Positions 42,220 to 51,418 of a DNA stretch of 64,000 nucleotides are shown here, piece after piece. The translations under genes and the position numbers were made by a program. Source of the DNA: Bog-473 sp963809825. GTDB lineage: Bacteria > Actinomycetota > Acidimicrobiia > Acidimicrobiales > RAAP-2. The stretch spans positions 1 through 64,000 of the forward strand of contig CAWELJ010000004.1 of assembly GCA_963809825.1 (NCBI GenBank), read 5' to 3'. The notes beneath the pieces were generated by a model. It was not told where the DNA came from and ran no database searches. It saw nothing but the letters and a program-made list of their open reading frames with translations. How positions within the stretch are numbered: the first letter of the stretch is position 1; each line of letters opens with the position of its first letter.

Positions 42220-42390
42220 GGTGTCGCCCTCACCGCCGCTCTACGATCCTCGTCGCAGTGTGACCCGTCAGCCCCCTGAAACCAAGGTGGTTAGCTCCTG
42301 CCCCCGCGTGGTACTAGCACCCTCAGGACTCTGTGGGGAGGGCGCCCGGCTCCCCCCGCCCCGAGACGCCGGGTGGGGGAAGATGGCGGC

Positions 42391-43071
42391 GTGTCGATAG
42401 AGCGAGAGCCTCACGTGACCCAGAGGGCCCACCCCGGCGAGCCACGCTGGCCGATGGCGCTCGCCGTCATCGCGACGGGCCTGCTCCGGGCAACACTGCC
42501 CCCGCAGCTGCGCAACGGCGACGCCGCCTGGGTCCTGGTCGTCCTCGAGGTCGTGCTTCTGGTCGCGCTGATCATCGGCGACCCCGGCCGCATCGATCGG
42601 GACCGCCCCTGGCTCCGCAACCTGACCAACGTCATCATCGGGGTGATCACGCTCGCCAACGCGGGTGCAGCCATCCGGCTCGTGGTGGGCATTGTCGACG
42701 TGTCGAGCTTCACACAGAACGCCAAGACACTGCTGGCCGCCGGCACCGCCATCTGGCTCACCAACATCATCGCCTTTGCCCTGTGGTACTGGAACCTCGA
42801 CCGTGGAGGCCCGGCGGCGCGTGCTGCGGGTACCGGATCGAGCCCCGCGCTCATCTTCCCGGAGATGCTGCACTCCCAGCACGTCGACCCCGACTGGTAC
42901 CCCACGTTCGTCGACTACTTTCACTTCGCGTTCGCCACCGCCGCCGCCTTCAGCCCAACGGACGTGTCGGCGGTCAAGGCCTGGGCCAAGCTCATGTTGA
43001 TGGCCGAGTCGGCCATCTCCCTGGTGGTCGGGATCCTCGTGGTCGCGCGCGCCGTCAATATCTTGAAGTGA
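42391..43071 (+). CDS. Polytopic membrane protein, DUF1345-like
   Basis: About 226 residues with six predicted helices. The end (DYFHFAFATAAAFSPTDVSA, then AKLMLMAESAISLVVGILVV) resembles DUF1345 membrane proteins. GTG at 42391 has GGGGGAAG nine bases upstream; another GTG at 42373 is possible. Function unknown. Confidence 0.6.
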   Translation: MSIEREPHVTQRAHPGEPRWPMALAVIATGLLRATLPPQLRNGDAAWVLVVLEVVLLVALIIGDPGRIDRDRPWLRNLTNVIIGVITLANAGAAIRLVVGIVDVSSFTQNAKTLLAAGTAIWLTNIIAFALWYWNLDRGGPAARAAGTGSSPALIFPEMLHSQHVDPDWYPTFVDYFHFAFATAAAFSPTDVSAVKAWAKLMLMAESAISLVVGILVVARAVNILK

Positions 43072-43129
43072 ACGTCGTGGCCACGCCGCCCGATCCTTGT
43101 AGGTGGAGGGGACGGACCACGATGGTCGC

Positions 43130-43816
43130 ATGAGCGCCCGTATCCGGCCTTCGGCCATGGGGATGGTCGTCCTCGTCGTCGTGTGTGCTCTCTCGTCCTG
43201 TGGCAACTCCCCCGCCCCTCCCAGGAAGGCACTCGCCACCACGACGACGACCACGTCCATCACCACGACCGTCGCGCCGTCGACCACCACGACCGGACCC
43301 GGTGTCACGGTGCCCAACGTGATCGGTCTCAAGATCTCCGCCGCCCACGCAGCACTCCGCGCAGCGGGGTTTCCGACCGTCGGCCTGAACCTCCCGTGCT
43401 CCAAGGGCACGCTCGTGAGCCAGAGCGTCGTGGCCTCGCTCTCCGTCGCCGGCAAGCCACCCAACCCGGCCGTGGGTGCGACCCCGCTCAGTCCCGGCGC
43501 CACCGTGCCACCCGGCACCCGGGTGGGGATCACCTGGTCCGGCTGCTACGGCGACCGCTCCGCTGTTCCCGCCGTCGTCGGCCTCACCTTTGCCACCGCC
43601 CGCCACGCGCTGCATGCCGTCGGGCTCGCGTGGGCCTGCTACTCGGTGGGCAGGACCACGACCACGACGTCTTCATCGACGACGACGACATCCTCGGCGG
43701 TGACGACCACCACGGCCAGGGTCCCGCAGACCGTGCTGACCCAGGACCCGGCTGCGGGCACGGTGCTCAGGCCGGGCGCCGCGGTGAGGATCACGATGCA
43801 CTCCTGTCCCCAATGA
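43130..43816 (+). CDS. PASTA-domain lipoprotein
   Basis: 228 residues. A lipoprotein signal (MVVLVVVCALSSC) is followed by a long Thr-rich linker and two PASTA-like beta-alpha domains: VPNVIGLKISAAHAALRAAG and VPAVVGLTFATARHALHAVG, with a second Thr-rich stretch before the final QTVLTQDPAAGTVLRPGAAV. PASTA domains bind peptidoglycan fragments or beta-lactams. The stop overlaps the next gene start (ATGA). An earlier GTG at 43103 is also in frame. Confidence 0.8.
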   Translation: MSARIRPSAMGMVVLVVVCALSSCGNSPAPPRKALATTTTTTSITTTVAPSTTTTGPGVTVPNVIGLKISAAHAALRAAGFPTVGLNLPCSKGTLVSQSVVASLSVAGKPPNPAVGATPLSPGATVPPGTRVGITWSGCYGDRSAVPAVVGLTFATARHALHAVGLAWACYSVGRTTTTTSSSTTTTSSAVTTTTARVPQTVLTQDPAAGTVLRPGAAVRITMHSCPQ

Positions 43817-45363
43817 GCGGCGGAAGGGACCCCACAGGCGGCTCACCCCCGTCGGCCGCCGCCGCGCCCACCCCGCTCATCTTCTCGAGCGCCCGCGGGC
43901 GCTGGGTCATTGCCGCCACTGTCCTCGGCTCCGGGATCGCCTTCCTCGATTCGACCGTCGTCGGCATCGCGCTCCCCTCCATCGGCCGCGAGTTCCACGG
44001 CGGCGTCGGCACGCTGCAGTGGGTCGTCACCGGCTACTCGCTCACGTTGGCCGCCTTCCTCCTCCTCGGGGGGTCCCTCGGCGACCGCTACGGCCGCAAG
44101 CGCATCTTCACCGTCGGGGTCGTCTGGTTTGCCGTCGCGTCGGCCTGCTGCGGCATTGCCCCGAGCGCCGGGCTGCTGATCGTGGCGCGGGTCGTCCAGG
44201 GCGTCGGCGGGGCACTCCTCACCCCGGCCAGCCTCGCCATCCTGCAGGCCTCGTTCCGCCCCGAGGACCGCGCCCGCGCCATCGGCGCCTGGTCGGGGCT
44301 GAGCGGCGTCGCGGCGGCGGCCGGCCCGCTTGTCGGCGGCTACCTCCTCGCCCTCGGGTCCTGGCGCTGGGTCTTCTACATCAACATCCCGCTGGCCGCG
44401 GCGGTCGTGGCCATCACCGCCCGCCACGTGCCCGAGACGCGAGACCCGACGAGCGCCGGCCGGGTCGACAGCGTCGGCGCCGCGCTCGCCGTCCTGTTCC
44501 TGGCCGGCCTGACCTACGGGCTGATCGAAGCCCCGTCCCACGGCTGGTCGAGCCCGGCGGTGGTGGCCGGCCTCGTCCTCGCCGCCGTGACCGCGCCCGC
44601 CTTCCTCGTCGTCGAGCACCGCCGCGCCCACCCCATGCTGCCGCTCGGGCTGTTCCGCTCCCGCCAGTTCAGCGGGGCCAACGCCGTGACCTTCGCCGTC
44701 TACGGCGCGCTCGGCGGTGCGCTGTTCCTGCTCCCCGTCGAGCTGCAGATCGTGGCGGGCTACAGCCCGCTGGCGTCGGGCCTCGCCCTGCTACCGGTGA
44801 CCGTCGTCATGCTCGCCTTGTCCGCCCGTTCCGGGGCCCTGTCCGCCCGTATCGGCCCGCGCCTCCAGATGACGGTCGGGCCGCTCATCGTCGGCGCCGG
44901 CCTCGCCCTGCTCACCCGGGCCACCGACCCCGGGAGCTACTGGACCCAGGTGTTCCCCGCCGTGCTGCTCTTCGCCTTCGGCCTCGCCGTCACCGTCGCT
45001 CCCCTCACGTCGACGGCCATGAGCGCCGCACCGCCCGAGCACTCCGGCATCGCGTCGGCGGTCAACAACACCGTGTCCCGCGCCGCCGGTCTGCTGGCCG
45101 TCGCCGTACTCCCGCTGCTGGCCGGCCTGACCGGTGCGGCCGCCCTCAACGCGACCGAGCTGGCCGCCGGCTTCCGCACCGCCATGCTCCTCTCCGGCGC
45201 GCTGTGCGCCGCCGGCGGCGTCCTGGCCGCCCTGACCATCCGCAACCCCACCCGCACGCCCGCCCCCGCCCCCGCCCGTCCCGGGGAGCCCTGCTGGTCC
45301 TGCGGCGTCAGCGGGCCGCCGACCAACGCCTCACTGGTGGCCGCCGGGGATCGGCCGGGCTGA
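43813..45363 (+). CDS. MFS exporter, DHA2 (14-helix) family
   Basis: 516 residues. Typical DHA2 features are FLDSTVVGIALPSIGREFHG in helix 1, LGDRYGRKRIF in loop 2-3, motif C-like GPLVGGYLLALGSWRWVFYI and about 14 helices. These are proton-driven drug or metabolite exporters. The C-terminal tail is Pro/Ala-rich and ends with two cysteines (EPCWSCG). The ATG at 43813 overlaps the PASTA lipoprotein stop. Confidence 0.88.
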   Translation: MSGGRDPTGGSPPSAAAAPTPLIFSSARGRWVIAATVLGSGIAFLDSTVVGIALPSIGREFHGGVGTLQWVVTGYSLTLAAFLLLGGSLGDRYGRKRIFTVGVVWFAVASACCGIAPSAGLLIVARVVQGVGGALLTPASLAILQASFRPEDRARAIGAWSGLSGVAAAAGPLVGGYLLALGSWRWVFYINIPLAAAVVAITARHVPETRDPTSAGRVDSVGAALAVLFLAGLTYGLIEAPSHGWSSPAVVAGLVLAAVTAPAFLVVEHRRAHPMLPLGLFRSRQFSGANAVTFAVYGALGGALFLLPVELQIVAGYSPLASGLALLPVTVVMLALSARSGALSARIGPRLQMTVGPLIVGAGLALLTRATDPGSYWTQVFPAVLLFAFGLAVTVAPLTSTAMSAAPPEHSGIASAVNNTVSRAAGLLAVAVLPLLAGLTGAAALNATELAAGFRTAMLLSGALCAAGGVLAALTIRNPTRTPAPAPARPGEPCWSCGVSGPPTNASLVAAGDRPG

Positions 45364-45405
45364 GCAAACGTGCGGCCGGGGTCCGCCGTCGGCAAAGGTA
45401 GGCCC

Positions 45406-46598
45406 ATGCCACGCACCGCCCGTCCGGCCGCGCCGCAGGCCTTCGCGCCGGCGCCCCTCGGACCGCTCACCCTGCGCAACCGCATCATCAAGGCGGCCAC
45501 CTTCGAGGGCGTCATGCCGGGCGGCACGGTCAGCGACGAACTCGTCGACTTCCACCGCCGGGTGGCAGCCGGCGGCGCCGCCATGTCCACCGTGGCCTAC
45601 CTGGCCGTGTCGCCGGAGGGGCGCACCGACCGGCATTGCCTGCTGCTCGACCAGGAGACGGTGCCGGGCCTGCGCCGCCTCACCGACGCCGTGCACGCCG
45701 AGGGCGCCGCCGTGGCGGCCCAGATCGGCCACGCGGGACCGGTGGCCAACGCCCGCTCGAACCGCGCCCCGCGCTCTCGCCCTCGGGCGGATTCACCCCC
45801 ATGGGCTCGCGCCTGCGCGCGGTGGACGTCGCCGGAATCGAGCGCATCACCGAGGACTACCGCCGCGCCGCCGCGCTCGCGGTGGAGGCGGGCTTCGACT
45901 CCGTCGAGGTGCACGTCGGCCACAACTACCTCCTCAGCGCCTTCCTCAGCCCGAAGCTCAACCGGCGCGACGACCAGTTCGGGGGTTCGGTGGAGAACCG
46001 CGCCCGCTTCGCCCGCACCGTGCTGCGCACCGTGCGCGACGCCGTCGGCCCGGACACCGCCGTCACGGCCAAGCTCAACATGGCCGATGGCGTGGAGGGG
46101 GGACTGTGGCTCGACGAGAGCGTCGAGATCGCCAGGCTCTTCGAAGCGGACGGCGCGCTCGATGCGCTGGAGCTCACCGGGGGCAGCTCGCTCGCCAACC
46201 CCATGTACCTCTTCCGGGGCGACGCGCCGCTGACCGAGTTCGGCGCCACGCTGCCGGCGGCCCTGCGGCTCGGTTTCCGCGTCGTCGGCAACCGCTTCCT
46301 CAAGAGCTACCCCTACGAGGAGGCCTTCTTCCTCCCCTTCGCGCGCCAGTTCCTGCGCGCCCTGTCCACCCCGCTCATCCTGCTCGGTGGCATCACGGAG
46401 CGGGCGACGATCGACTCGGCCCTGGCCGAGGGCTTCGCGTTCGTCGCCATGGCCCGCGCCCTGCTGCGCGAGCCGGACCTGCCCAACCGCATGCAGGCCG
46501 GCACGTCGTCCACCTCGCTGTGCATCCACTGCAACAAGTGCATGCCGACGATCTACTCGGGCACGCGCTGCGTGCTGGTGACCGACCCTCCGGGATAG
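45406..46598 (+). pseudogene. Old-yellow-enzyme family oxidoreductase, frameshifted
   Basis: An NADH:flavin oxidoreductase of about 400 residues in two frames. Frame one gives LGPLTLRNRIIKAATFEGVM, HCLLLDQETVPGLRRLTDAV and AAQIGHAGPVANAR. The second frame resumes at ALSPSGGFTPMGSRLRAVDV and runs through FDSVEVHVGHNYLLSAFLSP, LNRRDDQFGGSVENRAR and FAFVAMARALLREPDL. One base is missing near 45769-45770. The end (CIHCNKCMPTIYSGTRC) has cysteines like the Fe-S motif of dienoyl-CoA reductase-type members. It converges with the amidase gene. Confidence 0.8.
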
Positions 46599-46617
46599 CC
46601 GACCGCCCGGGTTCTGC

Positions 46618-48048
46618 CTAGGCCGAGTCCGGCGGCCGGCGCGCCGCCCACGGCGAGGCCTGCTCGAGCTGGCCGGCGAGCGAGAGCAGCGTCTCCTCGT
46701 CGCCGAAACGGCCGACAAACTGCACGCCGATCGGAAGGCCGTCGCCGTTCCAGTGCAGCGGCAGCGAGATGCCGGGCTGCCCCGTCACGTTGAAGGGCGG
46801 CGTGAAGGGCACGTAGGACGCGGCGCGGAAGAACCCGGCCAGCGGCTCGCCGGGCGGGGAGTCGAAGGTGCCGAGCGGCGCCGGGGGCTCCGCGAGCGTC
46901 GGGGTGAGAACCACGTCGACCTCCTCGAAGTACCCGGCGATCTGGCGGGAGATCTTCTGCAGCTCCTGGACCGCGCCGAGGTACTGGGCGCCGTTGACCG
47001 AGCGGCCGAGCTGGATGAGGGCCCAGGTCAGCGGCTCCACGTCCACCTCCTCCACGGGCCGGCCCACCCGCGTCTCCCAGTCGCCGATAGCCCAGGCGTT
47101 GGAGCAGGCCCACTGGTTGATGAAGTGCCCGACGAAGGCGTCGCCGTCCACGGCGAAGGCCACCGGCTCGACCTTGTGCCCGAGCGACTCGCACAGCGCC
47201 GCCGCGGCCTCTGCGCCCGCCACGCAGTCGGCGTGCACTTCGCTGCCGGTGGGCGACGCCGTCATGACGCCGATGCGCAGGCTCACCGGCGCGGTGGCCG
47301 CGGCCGCCGCGAAGGACGGCCCGCGCCGGGGCGGGGCCCAGTAGGGGTCACCGGGCATCGGGCCCGCCGTCACGTCGAGGATGGCCGCCGAGTCGCGCAC
47401 CGAGCGCGACACCACGTGCTCGGCCACGAGCCCACCCATCATGTCGCCGTACCGGGGCGCCAACGAGTTCCGCCCACGCGTCGGCTTGAGGCCCACCAGC
47501 CCGCAGCACGAGGCGGGGATCCGGATCGACCCGCCGCCGTCGTTGGCGTGGGCCGCCGGCACCATGCCCGATGCCACCGCGGCGGCCGACCCGCCCGAGG
47601 ACCCGCCGGTGGAGTGCCCGGTGTTCCACGGGTTGCGCGAGGCGCCGAAGCGGCGTGGTTCGGCCGTCGGGAGGATGCCGAGCTCGGGCGTGTTGGTCTT
47701 GCCGCAGATGACGAAGCCGGCATCGATGTAGCGCTGCGTCAGCTCCTGCGTCACCGGCGAGATGTAGCCGGCCGAGAAGTCCGTGCCCTCGTTGAACGGC
47801 GTGCCGGCCAGTTCGGCGCCGAGATCCTTCAGCAGGAAGGGCACGCCCCGGAACGGCCCGTCGGGCAGCTCGCCCGCCGCCTCGGCGCGGGCGCGGTCGT
47901 AGAGCTCGTGGATCACCGCGTTGAGGCGCGGATTCAGCATCTCCATCCGCCTGATCGCGTCGGCGACGAGCTCGGCCGGCGAGACCTCCTTGGAGCGGAC
48001 CAGCGCCGCCTGTGCCGTCGCGTCCAGCCATGCCGTGTCATCGCTCAT
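46618..48048 (-). CDS. Amidase signature enzyme
   Basis: 476 residues. The catalytic Ser-cisSer-Lys triad is visible: Lys in PFLLKDLGAELAGTPF, GHSTGGSSGGSAAAVASG and GGSIRIPASCCGLVGLKPTR. It would hydrolyse an amide or nitrile-derived amide; the substrate is not evident. The ATG at 48048 is preferred over a start nine bases earlier. It follows the HxlR regulator gene on the same strand with a small gap after the restored HxlR stop, so they may be co-transcribed. Confidence 0.88.
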   Translation of the reverse strand: MSDDTAWLDATAQAALVRSKEVSPAELVADAIRRMEMLNPRLNAVIHELYDRARAEAAGELPDGPFRGVPFLLKDLGAELAGTPFNEGTDFSAGYISPVTQELTQRYIDAGFVICGKTNTPELGILPTAEPRRFGASRNPWNTGHSTGGSSGGSAAAVASGMVPAAHANDGGGSIRIPASCCGLVGLKPTRGRNSLAPRYGDMMGGLVAEHVVSRSVRDSAAILDVTAGPMPGDPYWAPPRRGPSFAAAAATAPVSLRIGVMTASPTGSEVHADCVAGAEAAAALCESLGHKVEPVAFAVDGDAFVGHFINQWACSNAWAIGDWETRVGRPVEEVDVEPLTWALIQLGRSVNGAQYLGAVQELQKISRQIAGYFEEVDVVLTPTLAEPPAPLGTFDSPPGEPLAGFFRAASYVPFTPPFNVTGQPGISLPLHWNGDGLPIGVQFVGRFGDEETLLSLAGQLEQASPWAARRPPDSA

Positions 48049-48589
48049 GCGGTCCACGGTAGGCGCGGCGTGCCGGCCCGCGCCCTCGTCGGCTCAGCCG
48101 ACGGGAACGGTGGCAGCCTCGGTCGGCGGGCGCGCACCGGTCCGTATGGCGACCGCTTCGGTGACGGACACGTCGGCCCCGCACGCCAGGCAGCGGCGGC
48201 GGTCGTCGAGCTCCCCCGCACCCGCGGTGCTGGAGGATCGTGGGCCGCTCGCCCTCGAGAGCGTGGCGGTCACCCCACTGCAGCAGGGCGACGAGCACCG
48301 GCCACAGGTCGGCACCCTTCTCGGTCAGGCGGTACTCGCAGCGCAGCGGGCGCTCCTGGTAGGGGCGCTTCACCAGGATCCCCTCGTCGACGAGCCGCTC
48401 CAACCGCGCCTGGAGGACGTTGCGCGCCACGCCCAGGTCGCGCTGGATGTCGTCGAAGCGCCGGATGCCCAGGAAGACGTCGCGGATGATCAGGAGCGTC
48501 CACCGCTCGCCCACCACCTCGAGCGTCGACGCCACCGGGCAGTACTGGCTGGGGTAGTCCCGCTTGAGCATCCTCCCAGGGTACCGCAT
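48038..48589 (-). CDS. HxlR-family transcriptional regulator, frameshifted near the end
   Basis: A winged-helix regulator: SQYCPVASTLEVVGERWTLL, RDVFLGIRRFDDIQRDLG, NVLQARLERLVDEGILVKRP and YRLTEKGADLWPVLVALLQW. After HRGCGG the frame becomes arginine-rich nonsense. The alternative frame reads ELDDRRRCLACGADVSVTEA and stops at 48094, the expected C-terminus of the Cys-containing subgroup. The C-run at 48213-48217 is the likely indel site. The family start matches ATG 48571, but GGGAGG abuts it, so 48589 may be used. It is divergent from an MFS gene it probably controls. Confidence 0.85.
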   Translation of the reverse strand: MRYPGRMLKRDYPSQYCPVASTLEVVGERWTLLIIRDVFLGIRRFDDIQRDLGVARNVLQARLERLVDEGILVKRPYQERPLRCEYRLTEKGADLWPVLVALLQWGDRHALEGERPTILQHRGCGGARRPPPLPGVRGRRVRHRSGRHTDRCAPADRGCHRSRRLSRRGRGPARRAYRGPHER

Positions 48590-48604
48590 ATTTCCGGCCA
48601 GTAC

Positions 48605-48619
48605 GTTGTTTCATACAAC
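48605..48619. promoter_or_regulatory. Candidate HxlR operator
   Basis: GTTGT-TTCAT-ACAAC is a perfect 5-5-5 inverted repeat in the short AT-rich gap between the divergent hxlR and MFS genes. HxlR proteins bind such sites; the assignment is by position. Confidence 0.5.
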
Positions 48620-48641
48620 TTTCTTCATTACAGTGCGTTTT

Positions 48642-50087
48642 GTGACAGTACTGACCTACCGGCCCACGGCTCCCGCCCGGCGCGCCCGCCCGGCCCTGAC
48701 CGCCCTCATCGTCCTGACGGGGGTCTTCTTGTCCTCCCTCGACCTCTTCATCGTCAACATCGCCTTCCCGAGCATCTCGACCAGCTTCCACGGCGAGAGC
48801 CTGAGCTCGCTGTCGTGGGTCCTGAGCGCCTACACCATCGTCTTCGCCGCCGCGCTGGTGCCCGCCGGCCGCTGGGCCGACCGCGCCGGACGCAAGAAGG
48901 CCTTCCTCATCGGCCTGGCCGTGTTCACCGCCTCGTCGGCACTGTGCGCCGTCGCCCCGACGCTCGGCTTCCTCGTCGCCGCCCGCGTGCTGCAGGCGAC
49001 CGGCGGCGCGCTCATGCTCCCCACCTCCCTCGGGCTGCTCCTCCCCGCCTTCGGCCCCGAGCGCAAAGGGGCCGCCATCGGGCTGTGGTCGGCCGTCGGC
49101 GGGGCCGCCGCCGCCTTCGGGCCCCCGATCGGCGGGCTCCTGGTGCAGGCCAGCTGGCGCTGGGTGTTCCTGGTCAACCTGCCCCTCAGCCTGCTCGCCC
49201 TCGTGTTCGGCGTGCGCCTGCTGCGCGAGGTGCGCGACCCGGCGGCGCACAAGGCCGACCTGCTCGGCGCCGCGCTGCTGTCGGTGTCGGTCGCCAGCCT
49301 GGTCGCCGCCATCGTCGAGGGCACGGACTGGGGCTGGCTCAGCGCGCGGATCCTCGGCGCGTTCGCCCTCGCCGCAGTGTCGGGCGCCTGGCTCGTCGTG
49401 CGCTCGTTCCGTCACCCGAACCCGATCCTCGAGCCCGCGGTCATCCGGCACCGTGCGGTCGCCCTGGCCGACGTGAGCTCGCTCGTCTTCTTCGGCGGCT
49501 TCGGGGCGCTCGTGCTCGGCGGTGTGCTGTTCCTCACCGGCGTGTGGCACGAGTCGGTCCTGCGGGCCGGCTTCATGATCGCCCCCGGCCCGCTGCTCGC
49601 CGGCCTCACGGCCTTCCCCGGAGGACTGCTCGGGGCGCGCCTCGGCCACCGCGCCGTGGGCACCGTCGGTTCGCTGCTCTTCGCGGCGGGCGGCCTCTGG
49701 TGGATCACCCACGTCGGCGCCGCGCCCAACTGGGCGGAGGACTACCTCCCCGGCAGCCTCCTCGGCGGCGCCGGCGTGGGGCTCATGCTCCCCTCCCTCG
49801 GCGGTGCGGCCACCGCCCCGCTCCCGCCGCAGCGCTTCGCCACGGGCTCCGCCCTCTACGCCATGACGCGCCAGATCGGGATCGCCCTGGGCGTGGCCTG
49901 CCTCGTCGCCATCCTCGGCCGCGGCACCGCGACCGTCACCGCCTTCCATCACGCCTGGATCTTCATGATGGGCTGCGCCCTCGTCTCGGGCGCCGTCCTG
50001 CAGGGCATCGGTGCCCGCGCCATGGAGACGGCCGACGCCGGCACCGTGACTCTCGACGAGAGCTACGCGGTGGCCGCCGGCAAGTAG
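48642..50087 (+). CDS. MFS exporter, DHA2 family
   Basis: About 481 residues from GTG 48642. Family features are FLSSLDLFIVNIAFPSISTS, GRWADRAGRKKAFL and GPPIGGLLVQASWRWVFLVN, with about 14 helices. It is probably a proton-coupled exporter of a toxic substrate and is divergent from an HxlR regulator with a palindrome between. Its last 25 bases overlap the convergent kinase gene. The start could also be a few codons earlier (GTG 48633). Confidence 0.87.
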   Translation: MTVLTYRPTAPARRARPALTALIVLTGVFLSSLDLFIVNIAFPSISTSFHGESLSSLSWVLSAYTIVFAAALVPAGRWADRAGRKKAFLIGLAVFTASSALCAVAPTLGFLVAARVLQATGGALMLPTSLGLLLPAFGPERKGAAIGLWSAVGGAAAAFGPPIGGLLVQASWRWVFLVNLPLSLLALVFGVRLLREVRDPAAHKADLLGAALLSVSVASLVAAIVEGTDWGWLSARILGAFALAAVSGAWLVVRSFRHPNPILEPAVIRHRAVALADVSSLVFFGGFGALVLGGVLFLTGVWHESVLRAGFMIAPGPLLAGLTAFPGGLLGARLGHRAVGTVGSLLFAAGGLWWITHVGAAPNWAEDYLPGSLLGGAGVGLMLPSLGGAATAPLPPQRFATGSALYAMTRQIGIALGVACLVAILGRGTATVTAFHHAWIFMMGCALVSGAVLQGIGARAMETADAGTVTLDESYAVAAGK

Positions 50088-51418
50088 GAGGGGTTCGCGA
50101 CCAGCAGCTGGTCACGCGCCGACGCGGCCAGCGCGGCCGCCACCGGCTCCCACCCGTCGTCGAAGTCCCCGGCCCGGATGGCGGCCGCCAGCGCGATGTC
50201 GTCGGCGATCCCGAGGTCGCGCAGGCGGAAGGCGTGCGCGACGACGACGTCCCGGCCCAGCAGCAGCTCACGTTCGACGATCCCCAGCGCGTTGCGCGCC
50301 ACCCGCGCCTCGAAGCGGGCGCCCCCGTCGCTGCGCTCCATCACGCTGGTCTCGAGGTACTCGCGCACGGCCTCTGTCAGCTCCGCCGCCGTCGGCCGCC
50401 CGAACGGGGCCACCGGGTTGCCCTTGGCCACGGCTTCGGGCGGCGGCTCGCTCGGGGCCACGCCGAGGAGCGTGAAGAGGTCCCATTCGCTCTCGCACAC
50501 CCGCCGCCCGATGGCCGCCAGCTCGACCGAGCGGGTCGACCCGCTCAGGTGGGCCGAGGCCTGCAGCGAGCAGATGACCGCCCACTTCACCGTGGCATGC
50601 ACCTGCCACCAGTGCACCCGGCCCGGGTCGACCTGGCCGCCCCCGGCGGCGGCATAGGACCCGAGCAGCTCGTCCATGGTCCCGAACCCACCCACCTCGC
50701 CGCTCCCGCCGAAGCGCCAGGCCGGCGCGCACAGCCAGCCGACGTCCTCGGCCGGGTCGCCCGCGTGCGCCAGCTCCCAGTCGAGCACCCCGCGCAGGCC
50801 GTCGATGCCGACCAGGAAATTGCCCATGCGGAAGTCGCCGTGCACGGTCACCCGGGGCCCGGCGGCAGGGCGGTGCCGGGCCAGCCAGCGCACGCCGAGC
50901 TCGAGCGCGGGACGCGCTTCACCGAGCGCGTCGAGGAAGGGCAGCGGGTCGCCCAGCGGGTCGGCCCGGGGGAGCCGGTCGATCCGGTCGGGGTCGATGG
51001 TGTGGATGGCGGCGAGCGCGCCGGCGCACTGCGCGGTGAGCGCCCGCCGGGCGCCCGCCCACTCGGCGTCACGCAGGATCTTGCGCGGGATCGACTCCCC
51101 CTCCAGCCGCTCGACGACCATCCAGTCCGCGCCCAGGTCGTCGCCCACCCCCATCGCAACCACCGCAGGCACCGGGACCCCGGCGGCCCGCGCCGCATCG
51201 AGCAGCGATCGCTCCATCAGCACCTTGCCGCCCTGGGTCGTCCCGTCCCCCCGGTCCATCTGCAGGATCAGCGGACGGGGGCCCGCGCCGGGCACCTCGA
51301 GCTCGAGGGCGCTCGTCACCCGGGAGGCGCCCCCGGAGAGCCGCCGCAGCTCCCGGACGGTGCCACCGAGATGAGCGCCGAGCGCCTCCGCCAGCCGATC
51401 GCCCTGCAACCGAGCCAT
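50063..51418 (-). CDS. APH-fold phosphotransferase
   Basis: 451 residues of the aminoglycoside-phosphotransferase (choline kinase-like) fold. N-lobe ATP binding is VRELRRLSGGASRVTSALEL, the catalytic loop VTVHGDFRMGNFLVG and the metal-binding Asp GVLDWELAHAGDPAEDVGWL. Such kinases are often found in actinobacterial lipid or steroid catabolic clusters beside acyl-CoA enzymes. They are not antibiotic resistance genes by default. It is followed by the CrtC-like gene on the other side of a precise junction at 51418/51419. Confidence 0.85.
   Translation of the reverse strand: MARLQGDRLAEALGAHLGGTVRELRRLSGGASRVTSALELEVPGAGPRPLILQMDRGDGTTQGGKVLMERSLLDAARAAGVPVPAVVAMGVGDDLGADWMVVERLEGESIPRKILRDAEWAGARRALTAQCAGALAAIHTIDPDRIDRLPRADPLGDPLPFLDALGEARPALELGVRWLARHRPAAGPRVTVHGDFRMGNFLVGIDGLRGVLDWELAHAGDPAEDVGWLCAPAWRFGGSGEVGGFGTMDELLGSYAAAGGGQVDPGRVHWWQVHATVKWAVICSLQASAHLSGSTRSVELAAIGRRVCESEWDLFTLLGVAPSEPPPEAVAKGNPVAPFGRPTAAELTEAVREYLETSVMERSDGGARFEARVARNALGIVERELLLGRDVVVAHAFRLRDLGIADDIALAAAIRAGDFDDGWEPVAAALAASARDQLLVANPSYLPAATA

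Noticed and set aside
50063..51418. Aminoglycoside resistance kinase
   Set aside because: Only the fold matches; context and overall sequence fit a metabolic phosphotransferase.
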